Shown: positions 55,101 through 63,761 of the stretch, in pieces
How the letters are laid out: every line of letters starts with the position of its first letter
Numbering within the stretch: position 1 is the first letter of the stretch
Assembly: GCF_040438925.1 (NCBI RefSeq)
Contig: NZ_CP159258.1
Location: 3,796,001-3,860,000, forward strand
Reading direction: 5' to 3'
Length of the DNA stretch: 64,000 nucleotides
Origin: Pseudomonas sp. MYb327
GTDB taxonomy: Bacteria; Pseudomonadota; Gammaproteobacteria; Pseudomonadales; Pseudomonadaceae
Translations under genes and position numbers: made by a program
Notes under the pieces: model-generated
Seen by the model: the letters and a program-made list of their open reading frames with translations, nothing else
Told to the model about the DNA's origin: nothing
Databases searched by the model: none

Positions 55101-55166
55101 GTAGGAGCCCGGCTTGCCGGCGATGGCGCCCTCCAGATCGCTATCGCCGGCAAGCCGGGCTCCTAC
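55101..55166. repeat. REP-type inverted repeat pair
   Basis: Arms 55101-55124 and 55143-55166, perfect 24-bp inverse copies (GTAGGAGCCCGGCTTGCCGG plus CGAT) with an 18-base loop. It immediately follows the SDR gene. Confidence 0.92.
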
Positions 55167-55256
55167 AGATAACAACAATACGACACCGAAACTCACTGGG
55201 GTTGTGATGAACGGTCAGGCTGAGTAACGTGGCGGCACTTGTCAGGAGACCCCAAG

Positions 55257-55913
55257 ATGCGTGTTGCCCGTTCCCTAGTCCTCGTTGCCCTGCTTCCGCT
55301 GTTCGCCGCTTGCCAGTTATTCGATGGCTCGCGTGAAAGTGCCTCTCATGTGGGCCAGACCCGCATGCAGGGCCAATTGAGTGCAGCCGACGGCAAGCTC
55401 TTGTTCCAACCGTGCGGCGACACGCGTCGTTATGTGGTCGACGACACCGGTGGCACCAGCGTCCTGCAACAGGCAGCCACCCTGGCCGATGCCCAGGGCA
55501 AGTTGTTTGCCGATGTGCGCGGGCGGATCGTTGGTGACGGCCAACTTGACCTGGAAACGCTCTACCGCGTCGAACGTTCGGGCACCGCATGTGACGATCC
55601 CAATTTCAAACTGCTGATCCTGCGCGCTGCCGGCCACGCCCCCGAGTGGAGCGTGAAAGTCAGCGGCAAAGGCATGGTTGTCGAACGCGCCGGCCAACCA
55701 GCATTGGCGCTGCCCTACGTTGAAGAACAACTGGGCGATGGCCGTTTCAACCTCAGCACCGAAGCCAACAATCAGCACATCGAACTGTGGGTCGCGCCGC
55801 AACGTTGCGTCGACAGCAGCACCGGCAGCATTGCGCACATGAGTGCCGAACTGCGCATCAACGGTCAGGTCCAGCGTGGCTGCGGGTATTTCGGCGGTTC
55901 CCGCGACGACTGA
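55257..55913 (+). CDS. Putative envelope lipoprotein
   Basis: A 218-aa lipoprotein: the signal 'MRVARSLVLVALLPLFAAC' ends in a lipobox LFAAC with Gln at +2, predicting outer-membrane localisation. The rest has a tandem of beta-rich halves ('MQGQLSAADGKLLFQPCGDTRRYVV'; 'NLSTEANNQHIELWVAPQRCVDSSTGSIAHMSAELRINGQVQRGCGYFG') resembling COG3650/HslJ-neighbouring lipoproteins. AGGAGA precedes the ATG at 55257. Function unknown. Confidence 0.75.
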   Translation: MRVARSLVLVALLPLFAACQLFDGSRESASHVGQTRMQGQLSAADGKLLFQPCGDTRRYVVDDTGGTSVLQQAATLADAQGKLFADVRGRIVGDGQLDLETLYRVERSGTACDDPNFKLLILRAAGHAPEWSVKVSGKGMVVERAGQPALALPYVEEQLGDGRFNLSTEANNQHIELWVAPQRCVDSSTGSIAHMSAELRINGQVQRGCGYFGGSRDD

Positions 55914-56008
55914 TCGTTTTTGCCTCACTGGACCGGACTTTGCGGCTTATAATTGCCGGCTTCAAACGCCCTGGCGCAGTTGTGCGCCCCGCGAACCCGG
56001 ATCCCGTC

Positions 56009-57622
56009 ATGTTACGAATCACTGAACTCAAGCTGCCGATCGACCATCCCGATGAAGACCTGCGCCCTGCCATCGTGCAGCGCCTGGGCATTGCCAGCGA
56101 TGACTTGCTCGACTTCACCTTGTTCAAGCGCAGCTACGATGCGCGCAAAAAGTCCTCCGAACTGTGCTTCATCTACACCATCGACCTCAATGTTCGCGAT
56201 GAGGCCTCGGTTCTGCACAAGTTCGCCGATGACCGTAACGTCAAAGTGGCACCGGATGTCAGCTACAAGATGGTCGGCCAGGCGCCCGCCGAACTGAGTG
56301 CACGCCCGATCGTCGTCGGCTTCGGCCCGTGCGGGATTTTCGCCGGGCTGTTACTCGCGCGAATGGGCTTCAAGCCGATCATCCTCGAACGCGGTACCGA
56401 AGTGCGCCAGCGCACCAAAGACACCTGGGGCCTGTGGCGCAAAAGCGTGCTCAACCCCGAGTCCAACGTGCAATTCGGCGAAGGCGGCGCGGGGACATTC
56501 TCCGACGGCAAGCTCTACAGTCAGATCAAGGATCCGAAATTCATCGGTCGCAAAGTCCTCAATGAGTTCGTCAAGGCCGGCGCTCCGGAAGAAATCCTCT
56601 ACGTCAGCAAGCCGCACATCGGCACGTTCCGTCTAACCGGTGTCGTGGAAAACATGCGTGAGCAGATTCGCGCCATGGGTGGTGAAGTGCGCTTCCAGCA
56701 GCGTGTCACCGACGTGTTGATCGAGGACGGCCAACTGGTCGGCGTCGAACTTGATGGCGGCGAGCAGATCCACTCGAAACACGTGATCCTGGCCCTCGGC
56801 CACAGTGCCCGGGACACCTTCCGCATGCTTCACGGCCGCGGCGTGTACATGGAAGCCAAGCCGTTCTCGGTGGGCTTCCGCATCGAACACCCGCAGTCGC
56901 TGATCGACCGAGCGCGTCTGGGCAAATACGCCGGCCACCCGAAACTCGGCGCCGCCGACTACAAACTGGTGCACCACGCCAAGAACGGCCGTTCGGTCTA
57001 CAGCTTCTGCATGTGCCCAGGCGGTACGGTGGTTGCCGCCACCTCCGAACCGAATCGCGTCGTCACCAACGGCATGAGCCAATACTCGCGTAACGAACGC
57101 AACGCCAACTCCGGGATCGTCGTCGGCATCACTCCGGAAGTCGATTATCCGGGCGGTCCACTGGCCGGTATCGAGTTGCAGGAACGCCTGGAATCCCACG
57201 CTTTTGTGCTGGGCGGCAGCAACTACGAAGCACCGGCGCAACTGGTCGGCGACTTTATCGCCGGCAAGCCGTCCACCGAACTGGGCAGCGTTGAACCGTC
57301 CTACAAACCGGGGGTTGCCCTGGGTGATTTGGCGCTGGCCTTGCCGGCCTTCGCCATCGAGGCGATTCGCGAGGCTTTGCCAGCCTTCGAGAAGCAGATT
57401 CGCGGTTACTCGCTGCACGACGCGGTGTTGACCGGGATCGAGACTCGCACCTCGTCTCCGCTGCGCATTACCCGTAACGAGTCGATGCAGAGCCTGAACG
57501 TGAAGGGCCTGTTCCCGGCCGGCGAAGGCGCGGGTTATGCGGGCGGGATTCTGTCGGCAGGTGTCGATGGAATTCGGATTGCCGAGGCAGTCGCCCGGGA
57601 TATCCTCGGCCTCGAGGCCTGA
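56009..57622 (+). CDS. FAD-dependent dehydrogenase-like protein (COG2509)
   Basis: A 537-aa flavoprotein. The N-terminal 80 residues ('LRITELKLPIDHPDEDLRPAIVQRLGIASDDLLDFTLFKRSYDAR') form the ferredoxin-like domain usual in this family. The FAD-binding 'PIVVGFGPCGIFAGLLLARMGFKPIILERG' follows, then 'GEGGAGTFSDGKLYSQIKDP', and 'GLFPAGEGAGYAGGILSAGVDGIRIAEAVA' at the C terminus. The physiological substrate is not known. ATG at 56009; the longer frame into the lipoprotein gene is rejected. Confidence 0.85.
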   Translation: MLRITELKLPIDHPDEDLRPAIVQRLGIASDDLLDFTLFKRSYDARKKSSELCFIYTIDLNVRDEASVLHKFADDRNVKVAPDVSYKMVGQAPAELSARPIVVGFGPCGIFAGLLLARMGFKPIILERGTEVRQRTKDTWGLWRKSVLNPESNVQFGEGGAGTFSDGKLYSQIKDPKFIGRKVLNEFVKAGAPEEILYVSKPHIGTFRLTGVVENMREQIRAMGGEVRFQQRVTDVLIEDGQLVGVELDGGEQIHSKHVILALGHSARDTFRMLHGRGVYMEAKPFSVGFRIEHPQSLIDRARLGKYAGHPKLGAADYKLVHHAKNGRSVYSFCMCPGGTVVAATSEPNRVVTNGMSQYSRNERNANSGIVVGITPEVDYPGGPLAGIELQERLESHAFVLGGSNYEAPAQLVGDFIAGKPSTELGSVEPSYKPGVALGDLALALPAFAIEAIREALPAFEKQIRGYSLHDAVLTGIETRTSSPLRITRNESMQSLNVKGLFPAGEGAGYAGGILSAGVDGIRIAEAVARDILGLEA

Positions 57623-57630
57623 CCGGAACC

Positions 57631-57721
57631 CTGTAGGAGCTGGCGTGCCAGCGATAGCGGTGGATCAGCCAACATTCATGCTGAATCCGAATCCGTCTCG
57701 CCGGCAAGCCAGCTCCTACAG
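57631..57721. repeat. REP-type repeat
   Basis: Left arm CTGTAGGAGCTGGCGTGCCA (57631-) and right arm CGCCGGCAAGCCAGCTCCTA (57699-57721) are imperfect inverse copies, between convergent genes. Confidence 0.8.
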
Positions 57722-57731
57722 GTAATGGGTG

Positions 57732-58826
57732 TCAGATGTTGGCGCGCAACACGCTAGCCGGCAGCGGCTCGCCGCGCTCGACCGTCGCCGCAACCGCATC
57801 CATCAATCCGCTCAACTCATAACCCTCGGCCTTGAGCCAAGCCTGATCGTAATAAGTCGTGGCATAACGCTCGCCGCCATCGCACAAGATCGCCACAATC
57901 GATCCCGTTTCCCCCGCCGCCGCCATCTGTTGCGCGGCCATCAACGCGCCGATCAGGTTGGTGCCGCTCGATCCCCCCACATGTCGCCCCAAGCGTTCGG
58001 CCAGGTAATGCATGGCTGCCAGTGACAATGCGTCCGGCACCTTGACCATCGCGTCGATCACCTTGGGCAGGAATGACGCTTCCACCCGAGGCCGGCCAAT
58101 GCCTTCGATCCGCGAGCCGTGATCCAGGCGCAGGCTGGCATCCCCGCTCTGGTAGAAATCGAAAAACACCGAGCGTTCAGCATCGGCACACAACACGCGG
58201 GTGCAGTGCTGGCGATAACGCACGTATCGTCCCAGCGTCGCCGTGGTGCCACCGGTGCCAGGGCTGGAAATCAGCCAGCTCGGCTCCGGATGTTGCTCGA
58301 AACGCATCTGCTGGAAAATCGATTCGGCGATGTTGTTGTTCGCCCGCCAGTCGGTGGCGCGCTCGGCGTAGGTGAACTGGTCGATAAAGTGCCCGTCGTG
58401 CTCACGGGCCAGACGCTCGGACTCGGCGTAGATCTGCGTCGGATCCTCCACCAAATGACTCTGGCCACCGTAGAACGCGATCTGTGCGATTTTTTCCCGT
58501 GAGGTGGTCGCCGGCATCACAGCAATAAAAGGCAAGCCCAACATGCGTGCGAAGTACGCCTCGGAAATCGCTGTCGAGCCGCTGGACGCCTCAATCACCG
58601 GCGCGCCGGGCTTGAGCCAGCCGTTACACAACGCATAGAGGAACAACGAACGCGCCAACCGGTGCTTGAGGCTGCCGGTGGGATGGCTCGACTCATCCTT
58701 GAAGTACAACTCGATGCCCGGAAAACCCGGTAGCGGCAAGGGGATCAGGTGGGTGTCGGCGCTGCGCTGGAAGTCGGCTTCGATGATCCGGATGGCTTCG
58801 CGGGCCCACTGTCGGTTGTCGCTCAT
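57732..58826 (-). CDS. PLP-dependent cysteine synthase-family enzyme
   Basis: A 364-aa fold-type II PLP enzyme. The cofactor Lys is in 'HPTGSLKHRLARSL', the substrate loop is 'EASSGSTAISEAYFARMLG', and the phosphate-binding loop is 'SSPGTGGTTATLGRYVRY'. The family includes cysteine synthases and Cds1-type cysteine desulfhydrases. No CBS domain is present. It is not in an operon with cysE or sulfur genes, so a catabolic (H2S-releasing) or other beta-replacement role is possible. ATG at 58826. Confidence 0.85.
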   Translation of the reverse strand: MSDNRQWAREAIRIIEADFQRSADTHLIPLPLPGFPGIELYFKDESSHPTGSLKHRLARSLFLYALCNGWLKPGAPVIEASSGSTAISEAYFARMLGLPFIAVMPATTSREKIAQIAFYGGQSHLVEDPTQIYAESERLAREHDGHFIDQFTYAERATDWRANNNIAESIFQQMRFEQHPEPSWLISSPGTGGTTATLGRYVRYRQHCTRVLCADAERSVFFDFYQSGDASLRLDHGSRIEGIGRPRVEASFLPKVIDAMVKVPDALSLAAMHYLAERLGRHVGGSSGTNLIGALMAAQQMAAAGETGSIVAILCDGGERYATTYYDQAWLKAEGYELSGLMDAVAATVERGEPLPASVLRANI

Positions 58827-59064
58827 GGTGATTTTCTCGTTGGATCGGCCAGGAAACTGCCTCAATCATCAAGCTTAGGAAAAAACCTACATCCAGCACA
58901 GGTACAGCTGAGCCTCAATACGCTTGGCAACTGCTAGGCTCAGGTCCGTAGGGGACAATCACGTTGTAACGACATATAACAAAAAAGAATATAACTTTTG
59001 TTTTAACAACTAACGGTACGGGTTAGGGTGTCCCACCTTTTGAATTCATCGATGGAGAGCGACC

Positions 59065-60252
59065 TTGCCTCTGCGTAGCACTTTCACGCGCTTCTTTCAG
59101 TTGGAAGCTGCCAGCGGTCTGTTACTGATTGCTGCGGCTGTCCTCGCTTTGGTCATCAACAATTCCTCGCTGTCATGGCTCTACAACGGCTTGCTGGACA
59201 CCCCGGTGGTCGCCCAGGTCGGCGCCCTGAAAATCGCCAAGCCGTTGCTTCTGTGGATCAACGACGGCCTGATGGCGCTGTTTTTCCTGCTGATAGGCCT
59301 GGAGGTGAAGCGCGAAGTCCTCGACGGCCAGTTGTCCAAACCGTCGCAGATCGTGCTGCCGGGTGCGGCCGCCATTGGCGGCATGGTCGTGCCGGCGCTG
59401 ATCTACTGGTTCCTCAACCGTGACAACCCGGCGGCCCTGAGCGGCTGGGCGATTCCGACCGCTACCGACATCGCCTTTGCGCTGGGGGTACTGGCGCTGC
59501 TGGGCAAACGCGTGCCGGTGTCGCTGAAGCTGTTCCTGATGACCCTGGCGATCATCGACGACCTCGGCGCGATCATCATCATTGCGATCTTCTACTCCGG
59601 TGCGTTGTCGACGCTGTCCCTGGCATTGGCCGCAGCCTGCATCGCGGCGCTGATCGGGATGAACCGGCTCGGCGTGGTCAAGCTCGGGCCATACATGATC
59701 ATCGGTTTGATTCTCTGGGTTTGCGTACTTAAGAGCGGCGTGCACGCTACGCTGGCCGGCGTGACATTGGCCTTCTGCATCCCGCTGCGCACGAAAAATG
59801 CCGAACCTTCGCCGCTGCTGACGCTGGAGCACGCTCTGCACCCCTGGGTCGCTTACGGCATCTTGCCGCTGTTTGCCTTCGCCAACGCCGGCCTGTCCCT
59901 GAGTGGCGTCACCGTCGAGAGCTTCACCCACGATGTGCCGATGGGCATTGCGGTCGGCCTGCTGCTGGGCAAGACCGTCGGCGTGTTTGGCCTGACTTGG
60001 CTCGCAGTGAAAATCGGCATCGCCGCCCTGCCCCAAGGCGCCAACTGGGGTCAGGTGCTGGGCGTCGCGATCCTCTGCGGTATCGGTTTCACCATGAGCC
60101 TGTTTGTCGGTTCCCTGGCGTTCGAGCCGGGCGCCAATGACTATGCGGGGATGGACCGGATGGGGATTTTGACCGGGTCGATACTGGCGGCATTGATCGG
60201 TTATGCGGTGACGGCGATGGCGAGCCGCAAGAACACTGCCCTGTCTTCCTGA
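59065..60252 (+). CDS. nhaA: Na+/H+ antiporter NhaA
   Basis: A 395-aa inner-membrane antiporter that exports Na+ or Li+ in exchange for protons. The ion-binding pair is Asp-Asp in '[14 protein letters not shown]' (about 164-165), the same position as E. coli NhaA 163-164. '[22 protein letters not shown]' is the unwound TM4. The start is TTG at 59065 with GGAGAG seven bases upstream; no earlier ATG is in frame. Confidence 0.94.
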   Translation: MPLRSTFTRFFQLEAASGLLLIAAAVLALVINNSSLSWLYNGLLDTPVVAQVGALKIAKPLLLWINDGLMALFFLLIGLEVKREVLDGQLSKPSQIVLPGAAAIGGMVVPALIYWFLNRDNPAALSGWAIPTATDIAFALGVLALLGKRVPVSLKLFLMTLAIIDDLGAIIIIAIFYSGALSTLSLALAAACIAALIGMNRLGVVKLGPYMIIGLILWVCVLKSGVHATLAGVTLAFCIPLRTKNAEPSPLLTLEHALHPWVAYGILPLFAFANAGLSLSGVTVESFTHDVPMGIAVGLLLGKTVGVFGLTWLAVKIGIAALPQGANWGQVLGVAILCGIGFTMSLFVGSLAFEPGANDYAGMDRMGILTGSILAALIGYAVTAMASRKNTALSS

Positions 60253-60373
60253 TCATCAGAGACAATTCTTAGGTTCATCGAAGAACCGTCCTACAGCCAC
60301 GCTTTGTCCCGTTCGTTAACGTCGCGCAGCCCTTACCCGGGGCTGCCGATGAACGAACACACAAGGACAGTCA

Positions 60374-61609
60374 GTGGCTAGCAACAAGCACATTCCCCAG
60401 GTTAGAAACCCGCCGTCAGGGGACGGGCATCACATCAGCTACCGCGACATGACCGCCACTGAACTGGCAGAACGCGAGGCCCGGCAAAACGCCCATGACG
60501 CGATGCTCGCCAGGCAAGCGGCATTCGAACGCAGCCGTCAGATCGCTCCGATCGCACAGGCGCCCGTCCGGGCCGGATGCGTCTTCGCCAAATCCTGCAA
60601 CCTGCCTGATGCGATCATCGATTACGCCAATCCCTCGGGCATGGTGCCCACCGACAGCCTTGAAGATTACGGCGAGATTGCATGGCTGGGAGCTCGCGAG
60701 GTAGATGAAAGCGGTCTGCTGAATCTACAAACGATCAGCGGCACCACCCTATCACTGGGCCTCGGTCAACTGGCCCTTCGCGCGCCGGCTCTCGCCGCTC
60801 CCGTCATAGGCGCAGGTGTTGCTCTCGGTACGGCTGCCGCCGCGACATTAACCGGGCTGGTCGCGCTGTTCTGGACGCCCACCCTGGGCGACAGCGCCCT
60901 CTACACCGAAGACCAACTGCGCGCCCTCAAACATGCCCGCACGCGTATGCGCCTGCAAATCGAACAGCGGGAGGACGGCAGCCTCAAGGGCTACGCCTTT
61001 TACACCGGCAAGAATCGTGATTGGGAAATGGTCGATGTGGTGCAGATCGCTTTGCGCGATAGCCAATACATAGCCGACCTCGGTGCAGGCATCGAACTGA
61101 TCTGGACCCCGGCATTAGACGCTTCCGACATCCTCGGCATCCCCAAACTGGAAGCCGCCCCGCAAGCCCCGCACATCTGGGTTTATCCGCCGACGAAACT
61201 GGCTGACGGGATTATCGTTAATCCGGTTTATCCGCCTGAGTACAAGGATTTCATTCTTGTGTTTCCGGTGGGGTCGGGGGTGAAGCCGGTTTATGTTGTG
61301 GTGAGCGTTTCTGGTAGAAAATTACCAAATCCAGATCACGATTATCACTCGGCACCCGAAACGGAAGAAATTACAGGCTTTTCAGGTCTGAAAGAGGCGA
61401 AAAGGAAAACCCCAAAACAAGGCGGTGGAGGCCTCCGGGAGAGGTGGACCGATGCCAAAGGTAGAAGGATTTATGAGTGGGACTCACTACATGGAGAACT
61501 CGAAGCTTATCGTGCAAGTGATGGAAGCCATCTAGGTTCATTCGACCACAAAACGGGCGAACAAATAGATCTACCAAAGAAAGATCGCAATATTAAAAGA
61601 TTTTTATGA
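60374..61609 (+). CDS. E3-type rRNase bacteriocin/effector with pyocin S domain
   Basis: A 411-aa toxin. The C-terminal ~90 residues are a colicin E3-type 16S rRNase: 'ERWTDAKGRRIYEWDSLHGELEAYRASDGSHLGSFD'. The catalytic set is intact: Asp370, His373, Glu377 and Arg405 match E3 D510, H513, E517, R545 in spacing. Upstream (about 175-315) is an S-type pyocin translocation-like domain, and a hydrophobic Gly/Ala-rich stretch lies at 125-168. There is no long coiled-coil or receptor-binding region. The start is GTG 60374 with AAGGA. The distal third is AT-rich compared with the rest, a sign of module exchange. The cognate immunity gene follows after 7 bases. Confidence 0.85.
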   Translation: MASNKHIPQVRNPPSGDGHHISYRDMTATELAEREARQNAHDAMLARQAAFERSRQIAPIAQAPVRAGCVFAKSCNLPDAIIDYANPSGMVPTDSLEDYGEIAWLGAREVDESGLLNLQTISGTTLSLGLGQLALRAPALAAPVIGAGVALGTAAAATLTGLVALFWTPTLGDSALYTEDQLRALKHARTRMRLQIEQREDGSLKGYAFYTGKNRDWEMVDVVQIALRDSQYIADLGAGIELIWTPALDASDILGIPKLEAAPQAPHIWVYPPTKLADGIIVNPVYPPEYKDFILVFPVGSGVKPVYVVVSVSGRKLPNPDHDYHSAPETEEITGFSGLKEAKRKTPKQGGGGLRERWTDAKGRRIYEWDSLHGELEAYRASDGSHLGSFDHKTGEQIDLPKKDRNIKRFL

Positions 61610-61616
61610 GGCAGAG

Positions 61617-61871
61617 ATGGGACTGAAAATAAGGTTGGATTGGTTCGATAAGACCACCGAAGTATTAGAGGGAAAGGAATACTCTGCCGATCTCGGCGAC
61701 GACGGCTCGATCATTGAAGCAATGGGTTTGATGGATGCTAACGAAATATACGATGGTGGATTTAATGTAGTAGATGCCTGGATTGCTAAGCTGCAGCCTC
61801 TTTTCAACCATCAAATCGACACCACCACTTTCGATTACCAAATAGCGTTTCGATATCGACAGGCATGGTGA
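61617..61871 (+). CDS. Colicin E3/cloacin-type immunity protein
   Basis: An 84-aa acidic protein: 'MGLKIRLDWFDKTTEVLEGKEYSADLGDDGSIIEAMGLM' and 'GFNVVDAWIAKLQPLFNHQIDTTTFDYQIAFRYR' follow the E3/cloacin DF13 immunity pattern closely, including the WFDK and FNHQID segments. It is expected to bind and neutralise the rRNase. Directly downstream of the toxin, seven bases apart. AT-rich. Confidence 0.9.
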   Translation: MGLKIRLDWFDKTTEVLEGKEYSADLGDDGSIIEAMGLMDANEIYDGGFNVVDAWIAKLQPLFNHQIDTTTFDYQIAFRYRQAW

Positions 61872-61876
61872 AGGAC

Positions 61877-61896
61877 GGTTTATGTGGTGGTGAGCG
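61877..61896 (+). repeat. Short duplicate of the toxin's pre-nuclease segment
   Basis: GGTTTATGTGGTGGTGAGCG matches the toxin gene at 61288-61307 in 19 of 20 bases. In the same frame it would encode VYVVVS, the sequence just before the toxin's nuclease domain. It lies between the E3 immunity gene and the next small gene, the position expected for a scar left by replacement of a toxin domain. Confidence 0.7.
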
Positions 61897-61931
61897 CGCC
61901 TCACCGCAGATCCAACCAGAAAGGCAGAACC

Positions 61932-62156
61932 ATGAAGCACCGAATTATGCGCGTTAAGAAGGGAGAGGATTTCCCTGTGTATGAAGGGGATATTTCAATC
62001 GCTTTAGCAAAACTAACAGTCATTATGGGTTGGATCGAAGATGAAGTCTGTCTGCATGATTACAGACTTACCGAGAGTCAAATCGTGGATATAGAAAAAG
62101 CTAGCTCGCTGGATTTGCCTAGAAATCTTGATTTGTATTTGACCTCACAAATTTGA
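61932..62156 (+). CDS. Small protein, possible orphan immunity protein
   Basis: A 74-aa protein, MKHRIMRVKKGEDFPVYEGD then ISIALAKLTVIMGWIEDEVCL and a C-terminal helix-rich part. AAAGGC precedes the ATG. Low GC like the immunity gene before it. Because the toxin-domain scar lies between them, I infer it is an immunity gene kept from an earlier toxin domain; the sequence alone does not prove this. Confidence 0.6.
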   Translation: MKHRIMRVKKGEDFPVYEGDISIALAKLTVIMGWIEDEVCLHDYRLTESQIVDIEKASSLDLPRNLDLYLTSQI

Positions 62157-62164
62157 GGTTCAGA

Positions 62165-62198
62165 AAAAACCCCGACCAGTCACCTGATCGGGGTTTTT
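62165..62198. terminator. Terminator between convergent genes
   Basis: AAAAACCCCGA and TCGGGGTTTTT form an 11-bp stem around a 12-base loop. It can serve both the bacteriocin unit and the leftward lipoprotein gene. Confidence 0.88.
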
Positions 62199-62216
62199 GT
62201 TTACCCGGCTTTCCGC

Positions 62217-62681
62217 TTAGTGCGAAACGCGGCTCGTGCCATCAACGGTAGCAATCCGCACACGCTCGCCAACACGGAACACTTCGTTTTCCTGAACCTG
62301 TTGCACGTAGGCGCGCATGCTGCCGTCGTCTTCGCGGACGGTGATTTCCACGCCCTGGGTGCGGGTCAGGCCTTCTTCGGCTGCGGAACCGACGAGGCCG
62401 CCGGCGACTGCGCCAATGACCGCAGCCACGATACTGCCCTTACCGCCACCGATGGCGCTGCCACCTACGCCACCCACCGCTGCACCGGCGAGGCCGCCGA
62501 TTGGGGTTTTGGTGCCTTCGATTTTCACCGGACGCAAGGCTTCGATGGTGCCCATGCGAATCGTCTGCACCCGACGCGCTTCGTCACGGGAATAGGAGTC
62601 ACCGGTCAAGCTCGATTGGCAGCCAGTGAGCAACATCGCCATCGTGGAAAAGGAAGCAACCAGCAGAACAGACTTACGCAT
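62217..62681 (-). CDS. Glycine-zipper lipoprotein (SlyB-like)
   Basis: A 154-aa outer-membrane lipoprotein. The signal 'MRKSVLLVASFSTMAMLLTGC' is followed by a glycine-zipper segment (about 65-105: 'GGLAGAAVGGVGGSAIGGGKGS' region) and a C-terminal beta domain ending 'RVRIATVDGTSRVSH'. The SlyB/17-kDa antigen family contributes to envelope integrity. Start 62681 with GGAG. Confidence 0.87.
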   Translation of the reverse strand: MRKSVLLVASFSTMAMLLTGCQSSLTGDSYSRDEARRVQTIRMGTIEALRPVKIEGTKTPIGGLAGAAVGGVGGSAIGGGKGSIVAAVIGAVAGGLVGSAAEEGLTRTQGVEITVREDDGSMRAYVQQVQENEVFRVGERVRIATVDGTSRVSH

Positions 62682-62847
62682 AGCATCAACTCCAAAGGAC
62701 AGGTAATCATTAAACTCCGCAGCTTGACGCCTGTCACGGCATCGCCGGGATAAAAATGGTTTCATTCAGTTCCAGTACAGGCGCTGCCGCAAACTGCCGG
62801 GCGAACGCGGCAAATTCAACGATCTGCGCTGCTGACTCAGGATTTTC

Positions 62848-63084
62848 ATGGATTACTTTATCATTGTCGTCACTACTGTTGCCGGACTGTACTTCCACTG
62901 GTGGCTATTTGTACGTATCAAACGCTGGATGGACCGCGATCTGGCGTTAGCCCTGGCCGGTCAGGATGAGCAGAAAAAAGCATTCATGCTCGAACGATTG
63001 GCGAGCGCGTATGCGCAGAAGATCAAGCGTCGAGATCTGCCGAAGTGGCTGGAGGCCGCTGCGGCAGGGTATCCCGATCGGTAG
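62848..63084 (+). CDS. Small membrane-anchored protein
   Basis: A 78-aa protein with one N-terminal TM (about 3-22, FIIVVTTVAGLYFHWWLFV) and a charged cytoplasmic tail (LERLASAYAQKIKRRDLPKWLEA). AGGA lies just before the ATG. It ends five bases before the convergent pdxH end. Conserved next to pdxH in pseudomonads as far as I recall; function unknown. Confidence 0.75.
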   Translation: MDYFIIVVTTVAGLYFHWWLFVRIKRWMDRDLALALAGQDEQKKAFMLERLASAYAQKIKRRDLPKWLEAAAAGYPDR

Positions 63085-63089
63085 ACTGC

Positions 63090-63737
63090 TCAGGGTGCCA
63101 GACGTTCAAGAATCCAGTCGGCGCCCTGCAAACGATAGTTCAGGCGGTCGTGCAGGCGGCTCGGACGGCCCTGCCAGAACTCGATGCGCTCCGGCAGCAG
63201 GCGATAACCACCCCAGTGTTCAGGGCAGTGAGGCTGGGAGTCGCTGAAACGTTGCTCGATGTCCTTGAGCAACGCTTCCAATTCACCGCGATCAGCAATC
63301 ACCCGGCTCTGAGGCGAAGCCCAGGCACCGAGGCGGCTGCCCAGCGGGCGAACCTGATAGTAAGCGTCGGACTCTTGCGGTGTGACCTTGACCACCCGCC
63401 CCTCGATGCGCACCTGGCGCTCCAGGGCGGGCCAGAAAAAGGTCATGGCCGCGAACGGGTTCGCGGCCATGTGTTGGCCCTTGGCGCTGTCGTAATTGGT
63501 GAAGAACGTGAAGCCCTGCGCGTCCAGGCCCTTGAGCAGCAGAATGCGGCAATGCGGCCGACCGTCCCGATCGACCGTGGCCAGGGTCATGGCATTGGCC
63601 TCCACCGGCGCCTGCTCGGTTTTCACCGCATCAGCGAACCACTGGTGAAACAGCGCGAATGGCTCGGCCGGGGCTTGCGCCTCGGTCAGGCCATCACGGG
63701 TGTAGTCGCGGCGCATATCAGCCAAGGCCTTGGTCAT
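63090..63737 (-). CDS. pdxH: Pyridoxamine 5'-phosphate oxidase
   Basis: A 215-aa FMN enzyme that makes pyridoxal 5'-phosphate from PNP or PMP. Landmarks: '[27 protein letters not shown]', '[54 protein letters not shown]', and the C-terminal '[34 protein letters not shown]'. AAGGAA lies eight bases before ATG 63737. Confidence 0.96.
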   Translation of the reverse strand: MTKALADMRRDYTRDGLTEAQAPAEPFALFHQWFADAVKTEQAPVEANAMTLATVDRDGRPHCRILLLKGLDAQGFTFFTNYDSAKGQHMAANPFAAMTFFWPALERQVRIEGRVVKVTPQESDAYYQVRPLGSRLGAWASPQSRVIADRGELEALLKDIEQRFSDSQPHCPEHWGGYRLLPERIEFWQGRPSRLHDRLNYRLQGADWILERLAP

Positions 63738-63761
63738 GGCGCATTCCTTCTGGTTAACGAA

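Noticed and set aside
55787..56008. N-terminal extension of the FAD-dependent protein
   Set aside because: It overlaps the lipoprotein gene in another frame, and the family begins at the ferredoxin-like segment starting at 56009.
60253..60373. SOS (LexA) box controlling the bacteriocin
   Set aside because: No CTG-N10-CAG type palindrome is present in the upstream interval.
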